From the NCBI GenBank assembly GCA_937892345.1, contig CALAGF010000373.1, positions 1-13,157 of the forward strand: DNA of 13,157 nucleotides. The letters are read 5' to 3'. Both the position numbers and the translations under genes were made by a program. This DNA is from an uncultured Rhodocyclaceae bacterium (GTDB taxonomy: Bacteria > Pseudomonadota > Gammaproteobacteria > Burkholderiales > Rhodocyclaceae). The notes beneath the pieces were generated by a model. The model was not told the origin of the DNA, did not search any database, and saw nothing but the letters and a program-made list of their open reading frames with translations. Positions 1 through 7,113 of this stretch are shown in pieces (position 1 is the stretch's first letter; every line of letters begins with the position of its first letter).

Positions 1-327
1 GATGCGCGCCGTCTGCATGTCGGTATGGGCGACCTGGTCGAAATCAGTACCCCCGGCGGCAGCCTGAAGGCACGCATCATGGTGCATGCCGGGATTAAGC
101 CGGGCGTGGCCGCCGTTGAACATGGCTTCGGCCACCGCGAACTGGGTGCTCGTGCGCACCGTATCGGGGGAAGGCAACAACCACAGGACAAGCGTCTGGC
201 CGCTGGCGTTAACCTCAACGACATTGGTTTGTTCGACCCCACGCGGCCCGACAAATCACCCTGGGTGGATGCCATTTCCGGTGCTTCAGTACGCAATGGC
301 CTGCCAGCGAAGTTACGCCGAGCCTGA
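1..327 (+). CDS. ttrA: Molybdopterin oxidoreductase C-terminus, probable tetrathionate reductase subunit A (5' truncated by window)
   Basis: The reading frame is open from the first base and gives the last 108 residues of a longer protein. The stretch around GDLVEISTPGGSLKAR followed by KPGVAAVEHGFGHRELGAR matches the molybdopterin-dinucleotide-binding (MolyDop) domain that closes the catalytic subunits of the DMSO-reductase superfamily. The late part (NDIGLFDPTRPDKSPWVD, then SGASVRNGLPA) resembles the C-terminus I associate with TtrA, which reduces tetrathionate to thiosulfate in the periplasm. The subunit call leans on the TtrS/TtrR-like genes that converge on it: its stop lies only 21 nt from the end of the regulator gene. 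Thiosulfate, polysulfide or arsenate reductase-type subunits are alternatives; the catalytic and Fe-S parts lie outside the window. Superfamily membership is fairly sure, TtrA less so. Confidence 0.65.
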   Translation, partial: DARRLHVGMGDLVEISTPGGSLKARIMVHAGIKPGVAAVEHGFGHRELGARAHRIGGRQQPQDKRLAAGVNLNDIGLFDPTRPDKSPWVDAISGASVRNGLPAKLRRA

Positions 328-348
328 TGTTGCAGGTCGGTTTCGCGT

Positions 349-981
349 TTAATCCAGCGCTGCCGGATCGGCCCGCAACATCAGGCGGGCCAGTTCCGCA
401 GCACTGGAAACACCGGCTTTTTCCATCACGTGCTGACGGTGGATGTGCACGGTTTTTTCGCTGATATTCAAATTGCAGGCAATCTGCTTGTTGGGCAAAC
501 CCTGGGCAACCTGATGCGCCACCTCCTGCTCGCGGGGCGAGAACTGAACCAGCATGGCCTGGGCCGCCTGGCGCCGGGCCTCGTCATCTAGCGCTTCTGC
601 GCTGCGCCGGATGGCTGCTGCCACCGCGTCGAGCACTTTCTGGTCATTGAACGGTTTTTCGATGAAGTCGATGGCACCGGACTTCATCGCCTGCACGGCC
701 ATTGAGACATCGGCATGCCCGGTCATGAAAAGAATGGGCAGGGCTATTCCTCGCTCACGCAATACCTGTTGCAGTTCCAGACCACTCATCGACGGCATGC
801 GGATGTCGAGCAGCAGGCAGCAGGGCTGAGTCGGTAATACGGCAACATCCAGAAACTCTTCTGCCGAAGCGTGTAGCTGGACCCTCCAGCCCACCGAGTC
901 GAGCAGGAAACGCAGTGAGCGGCGCAGGCCGGGATCGTCGTCAACGACATGGACAACACAGTCTTCAGGCTGATAGTTCAT
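349..981 (-). CDS. ttrR: FixJ/NarL-type response regulator, probable TtrR
   Basis: This 210-residue protein has an N-terminal receiver domain and a C-terminal LuxR-type helix-turn-helix. Visible receiver residues are the acidic cluster D14-D16, the phospho-acceptor D59 in LLLDIRMPSMSG, T87 in FMTGHAD and K109 in IEKPF. The DNA-binding part runs from FSPREQEV (about residue 146) through NKQIACNLNISEKTVHIHR. Length and layout fit TtrR, which activates tetrathionate reductase genes when phosphorylated by TtrS. The ATG was chosen because a response regulator normally begins a few residues before the acidic cluster; the frame stays open upstream to 1179, but that part lies inside the kinase gene and has no domain sense. 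The start overlaps the end of the kinase gene by 17 nt, which indicates translational coupling. No strong Shine-Dalgarno is visible. Regulator class is sure; the Ttr assignment rests on neighbours. Confidence 0.85.
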   Translation of the reverse strand: MNYQPEDCVVHVVDDDPGLRRSLRFLLDSVGWRVQLHASAEEFLDVAVLPTQPCCLLLDIRMPSMSGLELQQVLRERGIALPILFMTGHADVSMAVQAMKSGAIDFIEKPFNDQKVLDAVAAAIRRSAEALDDEARRQAAQAMLVQFSPREQEVAHQVAQGLPNKQIACNLNISEKTVHIHRQHVMEKAGVSSAAELARLMLRADPAALD

Positions 982-2731
982 GGCAGGGAAGTGAAAAAGA
1001 AAAGCGCATACCCGGAGAGTCATGATTGGGTTCAGCCCACAGTCTACCGCCATGGGCTTCGATGATGGTCTTGCAGATGGGCAGGCCAAGGCCAAGACCA
1101 TCCGGCTTGGTCGTAAAGAATGGTTCGAACAGATGCGGCATTTGCTCCGCACTGAGACCAACGCCCTGATCGATGACATGCACTGCGACGCGACTGTCCA
1201 TCGGTTCGATCAGGATGCGGAGGCTTTGTCGCTCGGTAGGCGCATCCCGATTGGCGTCCATGGCGTTCTTGATCAAATTGAGCAAGACCTGCTGAATTTG
1301 AGCACCGTCTGCAAGCACCTGGCAACGATCAGTCAGGCGATTTTCGATGACAACCTCAGGTGTACGCGCAAGCATGCCGACGATGAGGCGCCTTGCTTCT
1401 TCCGCGATATCAGCAAGTTTGATTGCTTCACGCGTCGCCTCGCGCTTCTTTGCGAAATGTCGGATGCGTTGCACGATTCCGCCAGCCCGCTCTGCCTCTC
1501 TGGCAATCTCGGTAGAAGCTTCAGTAATCGCTTCCGGGGTCAGATTTTGGCTTTCCTGTCGGCGCAAAACCGTTCGTGCATACGTGCCTATCGTCGTCAG
1601 CGGCTGATTGAGTTCATGGGCCAGACTACCTGAAAGCTCACCCAGTACAGAAAGCCGTGACATATGTTCCATCTGCTCCTGGCTTTCGCGCATTTTTGCC
1701 TCGGCCTGATCGCGTGCGGCGAGCGATTCACGCAACTCCGCCGTGCGCCGGGAGACTTGCTGTTCAACGCGAACGGTATGCACAATCCAGCCGGCCAGGA
1801 GAGTCAGCAAACCCAGTAGCCAAGGCCAGAAACGACGAATCAAACCCTCTGGCGTAATCTCCCGCAAATAGGCATATGGACCAGTCCGCAACTCGCGAAA
1901 GAGTTCGTGTACCGGCTGGTAGTCCGCTGGCACCGCCCAACTCATGCCAGTCGACTCGGGCATGGCTAGCAAAGCACGGGCGACAGCCTTGGCTAGCGCC
2001 GGTTCGGTTTGCCGGGTCACGGCAATCGGCCAATTCGGGTACAGACGGGTCGATACGGCACAGGGCAGATCAGGCAGCGAATGCGCCGACAAAATCCGAA
2101 AATCCTCTAGCCGAATCTTGCCCTGACTCGCCATTTGTTCGGGCAAGCACGAGCGGACGATGCCCGCATCGACTTCACGTGCCGCCACAGCCTCGACGAT
2201 CCGGCTCATCGGCAAGCCGACAAAATGGATTTCCTTGAGATCGGATTCAGGATCAACGCCTTGATTAAGCATCTCCCTGGCGGCTACCAGATAGCCGCCA
2301 AAAGCTTCTGGTGCGACAGCCGCCACACGCTTGCCCGCAAGGTCGGCAAGCTCTCGCAGCCCGGGCTGATCAGATCTGGCAATAACTGCCGAGCCAAGGG
2401 CCATTGCCGGATCGCTATCGGCACTGTCCAAAGTGGCGATCCGGCTGATCCCGAGTTCTGCTTCCATGGTGACGTAATAGCCGGGATTGGTAATGACCAG
2501 ATCGACCCGATGCTCGGAAATGGCCAGGCGGAGGCCGGCGGCATCATATTGATGGAGGCGGAAATGGCGCTCTGGCAATACCTTGTTGAGATAACGAATA
2601 ATCGGCGACCAATCCGATTCCGCCGCCCGCTCCCCTTGATAGGCAAACACACCAATGACAACTTCACCGCAGAATGCATGCGAAGTCATCAAAAGGCAAA
2701 ACCCTAGCAGGAAAGCCAATCGCATTTTCAT
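965..2731 (-). CDS. ttrS: Sensor histidine kinase with periplasmic PhnD/TtrS-like binding domain, probable TtrS
   Basis: From this start the product is 588 residues, close to the TtrS length I recall (about 590). It begins with a signal-like segment (MKMRLAFLLGFCLLMTSHAFC), followed by a periplasmic phosphonate-binding-like domain (from VVIGVFAYQGERAAESDW to about residue 290), a transmembrane helix at about 301-320 (FWPWLLGLLTLLAGWIV), a coiled linker, and a kinase core. The phospho-acceptor is H372 in LAHELNQPL; the N box (NLIKNAMDAN) and glycine boxes (DQGVGL, GLGLGLPICK) of the HATPase domain are intact. It should sense tetrathionate or a related sulfur oxyanion in the periplasm and phosphorylate the regulator encoded next. 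The ATG at 2731 was preferred over 2818 because it puts the signal peptide at the N-terminus; the ATG at 2725 is equally possible. Ribosome binding is weak at all. The 96-nt gap upstream, to the barrel gene, shows no clear terminator. Confidence 0.85.
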   Translation of the reverse strand: MKMRLAFLLGFCLLMTSHAFCGEVVIGVFAYQGERAAESDWSPIIRYLNKVLPERHFRLHQYDAAGLRLAISEHRVDLVITNPGYYVTMEAELGISRIATLDSADSDPAMALGSAVIARSDQPGLRELADLAGKRVAAVAPEAFGGYLVAAREMLNQGVDPESDLKEIHFVGLPMSRIVEAVAAREVDAGIVRSCLPEQMASQGKIRLEDFRILSAHSLPDLPCAVSTRLYPNWPIAVTRQTEPALAKAVARALLAMPESTGMSWAVPADYQPVHELFRELRTGPYAYLREITPEGLIRRFWPWLLGLLTLLAGWIVHTVRVEQQVSRRTAELRESLAARDQAEAKMRESQEQMEHMSRLSVLGELSGSLAHELNQPLTTIGTYARTVLRRQESQNLTPEAITEASTEIAREAERAGGIVQRIRHFAKKREATREAIKLADIAEEARRLIVGMLARTPEVVIENRLTDRCQVLADGAQIQQVLLNLIKNAMDANRDAPTERQSLRILIEPMDSRVAVHVIDQGVGLSAEQMPHLFEPFFTTKPDGLGLGLPICKTIIEAHGGRLWAEPNHDSPGMRFSFSLPCHELSA

Positions 2732-2827
2732 CGCAATTAAAAAACCAATTTTCAGCGGTTCAGCCGGTACTGGTCCGCTATTTCGATATCCACCACCCTC
2801 GTCGTGCGCATTCAACATCAGGATTTA

Positions 2828-3928
2828 TTAATAGCTAGTTCCAAAACTCAAGCCAAAACCAAGCGAGGAGTTTCCGCTCATGCTCGCCCTTTGCACATCA
2901 GGCGTGCCGGTTTCAAGCGCTGCGTTGCCAAGCTTGGTGTAACTCATACCTGCGGTAATTTTTGCCCGGTTCCAGCCATAGATGACCGCAAGAATCACTC
3001 CTTTTCGCCCGTTCACCGGTGATAGGGGTGAACTCAGCGGATCGCCGCGTTCTTCATAGTCTACCGATATGGCACCACCCCAGTGCTTGCTGAATTGTCG
3101 GGCAAGACCCAAGGTATAAGTGCTGGTATTTTTTAGCTCAATCAAGCCTTCGCCCGTGACCGCAAGAAAGAGTGCCGGATCAACCCGAAATTCAGACCAC
3201 TTAACCCAGCGTACCCGTCCAAAGAGCAAAGTCGAATCAGTAATTCCTGTCTGAAAATCCAGGTTCACGGCTCTGGGGGTACTGATTTCGGTGGTCGATG
3301 TGCCGTTGAGGGGTAGTAGCGGAGCCGTTTCCCTGGTGGCAAACCGATGTTTGATGGCATCGTGGTAGCTTGCAGAAATTCGCAAGGCGATCGCCGGAAT
3401 TTCAAAAGTGGCGCCGACAACAGGGCCGCTTGCCGTGTTGGAGGCCAGCCTGACCTCGTAGCCACTGACAGCCCCGTAGGCCAAACCCTTGAGGCGCACC
3501 ATTCCCGATGAGTTTTGCACGCGCAAACCGGCGTGCACACTGAAGTTTTCGTCAAAACGATAGCGTGTCAAACCCAGCAGTGCATGGGAAGCAACGTCAA
3601 CACGTGTGCCACCAAGCAAGGAAGAGCCCTCGCCGTAAAGAATATCTCCGCCGTAGGGTTGATCGACAAGCACTGCAAAGGAGAGTTGCTCATTCGCATC
3701 CAACTTCACACTCAGGGTCGGCACAAAATAATTACCGGCCACATCGTTTGTCGAGCCGCCAAGCAGATCATTTCCCCGGACGCGAGGACTGACATGGCTG
3801 ATTGAGGCTTCAAAATAGCGACCTGGCTCAAAAAGCGCACCCAGTCCCTGACCAGAGCGATCAATGCCACCGGCTAAAGCAACTGGCGGTATAACCGCCA
3901 GCAGTAAAGCGCTTAAAAATTTCCCCAC
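2828..3928 (-). CDS. Outer-membrane beta-barrel transport protein, FadL/OmpP1/TodX family
   Basis: The 366-residue product starts with a signal peptide (KFLSALLLAVIPPVALAG) and then shows alternating polar/hydrophobic strands rich in G, S, Y and aromatic residues, ending in FGLSFGTSY as expected for a barrel inserted by the BAM machinery. The early GGIDRSGQGLGALFEPGRYFE stretch and the later FGRVRWVKWSEF motif match the subgroup of FadL-like proteins that carry hydrophobic compounds across the outer membrane. It is shorter than classical FadL (about 420-450 residues) and lacks the usual NPAG-type hatch sequence, so substrate is open. Translation starts at GTG, supported by an AGAGGG Shine-Dalgarno eight bases upstream (complement of 3937-3942). 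The cyclase gene upstream ends 24 nt away, so the two are likely one transcript. Family fairly sure, substrate unknown. Confidence 0.8.
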   Translation of the reverse strand: MGKFLSALLLAVIPPVALAGGIDRSGQGLGALFEPGRYFEASISHVSPRVRGNDLLGGSTNDVAGNYFVPTLSVKLDANEQLSFAVLVDQPYGGDILYGEGSSLLGGTRVDVASHALLGLTRYRFDENFSVHAGLRVQNSSGMVRLKGLAYGAVSGYEVRLASNTASGPVVGATFEIPAIALRISASYHDAIKHRFATRETAPLLPLNGTSTTEISTPRAVNLDFQTGITDSTLLFGRVRWVKWSEFRVDPALFLAVTGEGLIELKNTSTYTLGLARQFSKHWGGAISVDYEERGDPLSSPLSPVNGRKGVILAVIYGWNRAKITAGMSYTKLGNAALETGTPDVQRASMSGNSSLGFGLSFGTSY

Positions 3929-3952
3929 CGCACCAACCCTCTGTCGATAGTT

Positions 3953-5095
3953 CTATGTGGCGACTTCAAGCCTGCCGCGGCCGCGATCTTTTGCATCATA
4001 GAGTGCGCTATCCGCGCGCATCATCATGCGTTCCAGTGTTTCTCCCGGTTGCCGCATTGCCAGGCCGCAGCTGTAATTGACCGGGAAACCCAGATGGGTC
4101 GCCATGGCCGGCAATTGCTCCCGCAAACGCTGATCAATCTGGATTGCAGAATCCGCCGAGCAACCTGGTAATAGAAGGCAGAATTCTTCGCCCCCCACCC
4201 GGGCAGCGACATCATTCTCCCGTCGATGGGCTAACAGGAAAGCGCCCAATGCCTTCAATGCCCGGTCACCTGCATCGTGACCATGGGTATCGTTGATTTT
4301 TTTGAAATAGTCGATATCGAACATCAGCAAGGCCATCGCTTCGTTACGTCGATTGGCATTGGCAACCAGGGGCTGCCCGATCTCGACCCAGCCTCGACGA
4401 TTGTACAGACCGGTCATGGCATCGGTAATGGCCTGCTCGTGCATGGCTATTTCAGCTTCCTCATGCCAGCCACCGAGCACCGAATAGTAGATCATCAGCG
4501 GGAGAACATTCGTCATCAGCATCGCGGTGATATTCCACGGATGTGGTGTCAGGAAAGTTGGATAAAAATCGGTAAAAGCCCCTAATACGCCGCGCCCAAG
4601 AGTCAGAATACCCATCGCCAGCATGCCAAAAGCGACCACCATTCGCCAATTGCCGTGTACTGAGTTGGCAGGGCGGAAGCATGCCAATGCCAGCAGGGTC
4701 ATTTGGGTTGCGAGCAAAAAATTGGCCCAGCCGACACGCCATGCGTAATCGCCAAACAGCATGAAATAACCAACAGGAATGACGTAGATCAGCCGTTTAA
4801 CGGTAGGGACAAAGCGCCGAGGCCCCAGCCAATGGCCCAATGCCTGGAAAAGCATCCCATTGCTTGCTGCAAAACCGCCTATGGCCAAGGTAGACAACAA
4901 GCGATCAGCCAGTGTTTCCGGCCACAGATTGGACAGAATCATGGGAATCCAACTGGCTGCGTGCAACACCAGGCTCCAGCGTGCTGAACGTGCGGCCAAG
5001 CTGATTTGTTTGCCCATGACGGCGGGCGACACAATCGCTAATGCTGCAATATTGGCAACGGTGACCACCAGTAAAGTGTTCAGATCTATGTGCAT
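3953..5095 (-). CDS. Membrane-bound diguanylate cyclase (GGDEF domain)
   Basis: The product (380 residues) has an N-terminal half with about six or seven hydrophobic helices (for example NTLLVVTVANIAALAIV and NFLLATQMTLLALACF) that matches no sensor domain I recognise, then a complete GGDEF domain beginning at AITDAMTGLYNRRG. The active-site signature is GGEEF at 301-305, and the metal/substrate region FDIDYFKKINDTHGHDAGD is intact, so it should make cyclic-di-GMP from two GTP. An RxxD product-inhibition site (REND, R292-D295) lies exactly five residues before the signature, so feedback inhibition is expected. The ATG was chosen over an upstream TTG at 5167 because the first membrane helix follows it directly; neither has a strong Shine-Dalgarno. 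It lies just upstream of the FadL-like gene and is divergent from the sigma-54 activator. Confidence 0.9.
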   Translation of the reverse strand: MHIDLNTLLVVTVANIAALAIVSPAVMGKQISLAARSARWSLVLHAASWIPMILSNLWPETLADRLLSTLAIGGFAASNGMLFQALGHWLGPRRFVPTVKRLIYVIPVGYFMLFGDYAWRVGWANFLLATQMTLLALACFRPANSVHGNWRMVVAFGMLAMGILTLGRGVLGAFTDFYPTFLTPHPWNITAMLMTNVLPLMIYYSVLGGWHEEAEIAMHEQAITDAMTGLYNRRGWVEIGQPLVANANRRNEAMALLMFDIDYFKKINDTHGHDAGDRALKALGAFLLAHRRENDVAARVGGEEFCLLLPGCSADSAIQIDQRLREQLPAMATHLGFPVNYSCGLAMRQPGETLERMMMRADSALYDAKDRGRGRLEVAT

Positions 5096-5336
5096 TCCGT
5101 TCACCCAAATGATGTGGCCCCATTCCCGGATAACTTCAGCAGCGAACCAAACACTCAATTTCTGCAAGTACCGAACGACTCAAGCTGACCAGACGCTGCC
5201 GTTATTTGAATCATACAGCTGAAATATACCCTGCCTACTCGATCCGCAGATCCGTTTGGCCTGAACACTGAAACCGCTTGGGCACGATAGCTGCTTCAAA
5301 CCGAACACATGCACACTCTGACAGCCCCCAAGCCCC
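5096..5336. other. Divergent intergenic region between diguanylate cyclase and sigma-54 activator
   Basis: This 240-nt non-coding spacer must hold the promoters of both flanking genes, which point away from each other. I see no convincing -35/-10 pair. A TATGAT hexamer on the minus strand near 5207-5212 could be a -10 element for the cyclase, but its -35 position is poor. No -24/-12 (GG-N10-GC) promoter, strong hairpin or repeat was found. The activator gene has no clear Shine-Dalgarno in front of its ATG. Confidence 0.4.
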
Positions 5337-6968
5337 ATGAAAACTCACGACATCCACCCGGTCACACTGAAGGAAGAGTTAGTTGAGCACGAGCAGCTGT
5401 TGGTTCGCGAGAGTATCCGTTTGCTGAGTCGCGGCCTGCCCCCTACGAAGGCGATTCGCGAGATGCTGCATCTACTTTCTGAACTGCTCGGGCTGAATCG
5501 CGGCCGAGTCGTCCTTTCTGATCCTGAGCGCGGCGGGCTGGCGATTCGCGTTGCCTATGGTCTGACCCGGCAGGAAATCGCTCGCGGCCGCTATCGCATT
5601 GGCGAGGGCATCACGGGCCGTGTCATGCAGTCCGGCGAACTCCTGATCGTGCAAGATATCGACAACGAGCCGGCTTATCTAGCGCGGGCCGTCAATCGTG
5701 ACGCACTGCCACAGGAAACGGTTTCCTTCATCGCGCTACCGATCATAGTAGACCGTGTGATCACCGGCGTGCTCGGGGTACATCGCCTGCGCTCCCGGCA
5801 GCGCTCGCTCGGTGCGGACTTGCAGATTCTGCACACGGTAGCCGAGTTGATGGGGCAGATTTTCAAGATTGATCAATTGATCGAAAGGCGAACGGCATCT
5901 CTGACCGAGGAAAACCGTTCCCTGCGGACGGCCTTGCAGCAGCGCACCATGAGCAAATCGAACTGGGGCATCATCGGCGAGGCGCCGCAACTGATTTCCG
6001 CCCTTGAGCAACTTGAACAGGTGGCGGGCAGCGAGGCGACGGTAATGTTGCTCGGCGAATCGGGGACCGGCAAGGAATTGTTCGCGCGCGCCCTGCACCT
6101 GCAAAGCCCCCGCCGCGACAAACCTTTCGTCAAGGTTAATTGCGCCGCCATTCCGGAAACCTTGTTCGAGACCGAGCTGTTCGGTCACGAGAAAGGCGCT
6201 TTTACCGGCGCCAGCCAGCAGCGCATCGGGCGTTTCGAGCAAGCCAACGGCGGTACGCTCTTTCTCGATGAAATTGGCGACTTGCCGCTGCCGGTGCAGG
6301 TCAAGCTGCTGCGCGTGTTGCAGGAGCACGTTATTGAACGCCTGGGCGGGCGCGGTGAAATTCCTGTCGACGTGCGCATCGTCGCCGCGACGCACCAGGA
6401 CATGATGGCCCTGGTACGGGCCGGACACTTCCGTCTGGATCTCTATTACCGCCTTAACGTCATCCCGATCCGTCTGCCGGCGCTACGCGAGCGGCCGGGC
6501 GACATCATGCTGCTGGTTCGCCATTTCATCTCGCAGCTCAACCAGCGCCATCAGCGGAACGTGGTGATCAACGGCGAGGCGATGTCCAGCCTCGTTTCCT
6601 ATCCATGGCCCGGCAACATTCGCCAGTTGTACAACGTCTGCGAACGGATCGTCCTGCTGGCGCGCAGCGACCTGATCGACGAGGCGATGGTCGATTTCGT
6701 CCTGGTCACAGAGGCGCAGGGGCAAGCCATCGAAGTGCTGCCGCAGGATGTCCCGAGACAGGCCGTACCCGAAGCGCCACCAGCGTCCAGCATCGTGCGT
6801 TCGTACAGCACCGTCGGCTCGGCAGAACGGAGCCAGATCCAAGCCGCCCTGGCCACGCATGGCGGCAACAAGTCGCGGACCGCCAAGGCATTGAACCTGA
6901 CCTTGCGCCAACTCAATTACCGCATCCAAGTGCTGGGGATCGCGGTTCAACGATCGAACAATGTGTAA
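5337..6968 (+). CDS. Sigma-54-dependent transcriptional activator, GAF-AAA+-Fis (NifA-like architecture)
   Basis: The 543-residue protein has an N-terminal GAF domain (about residues 35-175, with IGEGITGRVMQSGE), a short linker with coiled-coil character, an AAA+ domain and a Fis-type helix-turn-helix. The AAA+ domain carries Walker A GESGTGKE (240-247), the sigma-54-contacting GAFTGA loop (287-292) and Walker B GGTLFLDEIG (305-314). The DNA-binding helices lie at about 509-535 (NKSRTAKALNLTLRQLNYR). It should bind upstream sites and use ATP to open promoters held by sigma-54 RNA polymerase. The layout is that of NifA/AnfA, but the AAA+-to-HTH linker has no Cys pair of the oxygen-sensitive NifA type and no nif genes are nearby. 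A sigma-54 promoter lies directly downstream, so it almost certainly controls the flavoprotein-to-cyanase operon. The signal felt by the GAF domain is unknown. Confidence 0.93.
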   Translation: MKTHDIHPVTLKEELVEHEQLLVRESIRLLSRGLPPTKAIREMLHLLSELLGLNRGRVVLSDPERGGLAIRVAYGLTRQEIARGRYRIGEGITGRVMQSGELLIVQDIDNEPAYLARAVNRDALPQETVSFIALPIIVDRVITGVLGVHRLRSRQRSLGADLQILHTVAELMGQIFKIDQLIERRTASLTEENRSLRTALQQRTMSKSNWGIIGEAPQLISALEQLEQVAGSEATVMLLGESGTGKELFARALHLQSPRRDKPFVKVNCAAIPETLFETELFGHEKGAFTGASQQRIGRFEQANGGTLFLDEIGDLPLPVQVKLLRVLQEHVIERLGGRGEIPVDVRIVAATHQDMMALVRAGHFRLDLYYRLNVIPIRLPALRERPGDIMLLVRHFISQLNQRHQRNVVINGEAMSSLVSYPWPGNIRQLYNVCERIVLLARSDLIDEAMVDFVLVTEAQGQAIEVLPQDVPRQAVPEAPPASSIVRSYSTVGSAERSQIQAALATHGGNKSRTAKALNLTLRQLNYRIQVLGIAVQRSNNV

Positions 6969-6998
6969 ACAATTTGTTAACAGATTGGATTGTTAACT
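6964..6998. promoter_or_regulatory. Candidate upstream activator sites: three TGTTAACA-like repeats
   Basis: Three related 8-mers follow one another: TGTAAACA (6964-6971), the perfect palindrome TGTTAACA (6975-6982) and TGTTAACT (6991-6998), with start-to-start spacing of 11 and 16 nt. The first two also form an inverted repeat with one mismatch. They lie about 75-105 nt upstream of the predicted transcription start, the usual place for binding of a sigma-54 activator, and the first overlaps the activator's own stop codon. Binding by the adjacent Fis-type activator is inference. The NifA consensus TGT-N10-ACA is not matched. Confidence 0.55.
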
Positions 6999-7014
6999 TT
7001 GGGCGCTTTTTTTA

Positions 7015-7027
7015 TAACAACTTGATT
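7015..7027 (-). promoter_or_regulatory. Integration host factor (IHF) binding site
   Basis: The minus-strand sequence AATCAAGTTGTTA fits the IHF consensus WATCAANNNNTTR at every defined position. It lies between the candidate activator sites and the -24 element, where IHF bends DNA to bring a bound activator onto sigma-54 polymerase in nif-type promoters. The flank on the promoter side is A/T-rich, as is usual next to the WATCAA half. A 13-bp degenerate match can occur by chance, but its position makes it credible. Confidence 0.6.
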
Positions 7028-7045
7028 TATCGCAATAATTTTGGC

Positions 7046-7060
7046 TGGCACGGGGGTTGC
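7046..7060 (+). promoter_or_regulatory. Sigma-54 (-24/-12) promoter of the flavoprotein-cyanase operon
   Basis: TGGCAC, five G residues, then TTGC gives the invariant GG (7047-7048) and GC (7059-7060) exactly ten bases apart, as in the consensus TGGCAC-N5-TTGC. The only deviation is G instead of A/T after the -12 GC. Transcription should begin near 7071-7072, leaving a leader of about 42 nt before the flavoprotein ATG. It lies directly downstream of a gene for a sigma-54 activator, which strengthens the call. Confidence 0.9.
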
Positions 7061-7066
7061 GATAAG

Positions 7067-7092
7067 GATAGCAATCCCTTCGGGGAAATATC
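7067..7092 (+). other. Small UUCG-capped hairpin in the operon leader
   Basis: Near the predicted 5' end of the transcript, TCCC and GGGA (7075-7078 and 7083-7086) flank a TTCG tetraloop, with an outer GATA/TATC pairing (7067-7070 with 7089-7092) across an internal loop. It may stabilise the 5' end or shape translation of the first gene. The stem is short, so this is a weak call. Confidence 0.3.
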
Positions 7093-7113
7093 TACCAGTT
7101 CAGGAGATTGCCC

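Noticed and set aside
982..1179. N-terminal extension of the response regulator
   Set aside because: It would lie entirely within the kinase gene and add 66 residues with no domain ahead of the receiver; the ATG at 981 gives normal receiver spacing.
1022..1633. Plus-strand open frame of 203 codons inside the kinase gene
   Set aside because: It is antisense to intact HisKA and HATPase motifs and has no domain of its own.
5096..5167. Longer diguanylate cyclase starting at TTG 5167
   Set aside because: A rare start with no Shine-Dalgarno; the added 24 residues are polar and precede the first membrane helix without a known motif. It cannot be fully excluded.
6999..7020. Rho-independent terminator after the activator gene (run of T at about 7007-7013)
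   Set aside because: No GC-rich stem precedes the T run; the AT-rich stretch is better explained as flank of the IHF site and activator sites.
5337..7060. Nitrogen fixation (nif) regulation
   Set aside because: The activator looks NifA-like, but there are no nif genes, no TGT-N10-ACA activator site and no Cys pair in the interdomain linker.
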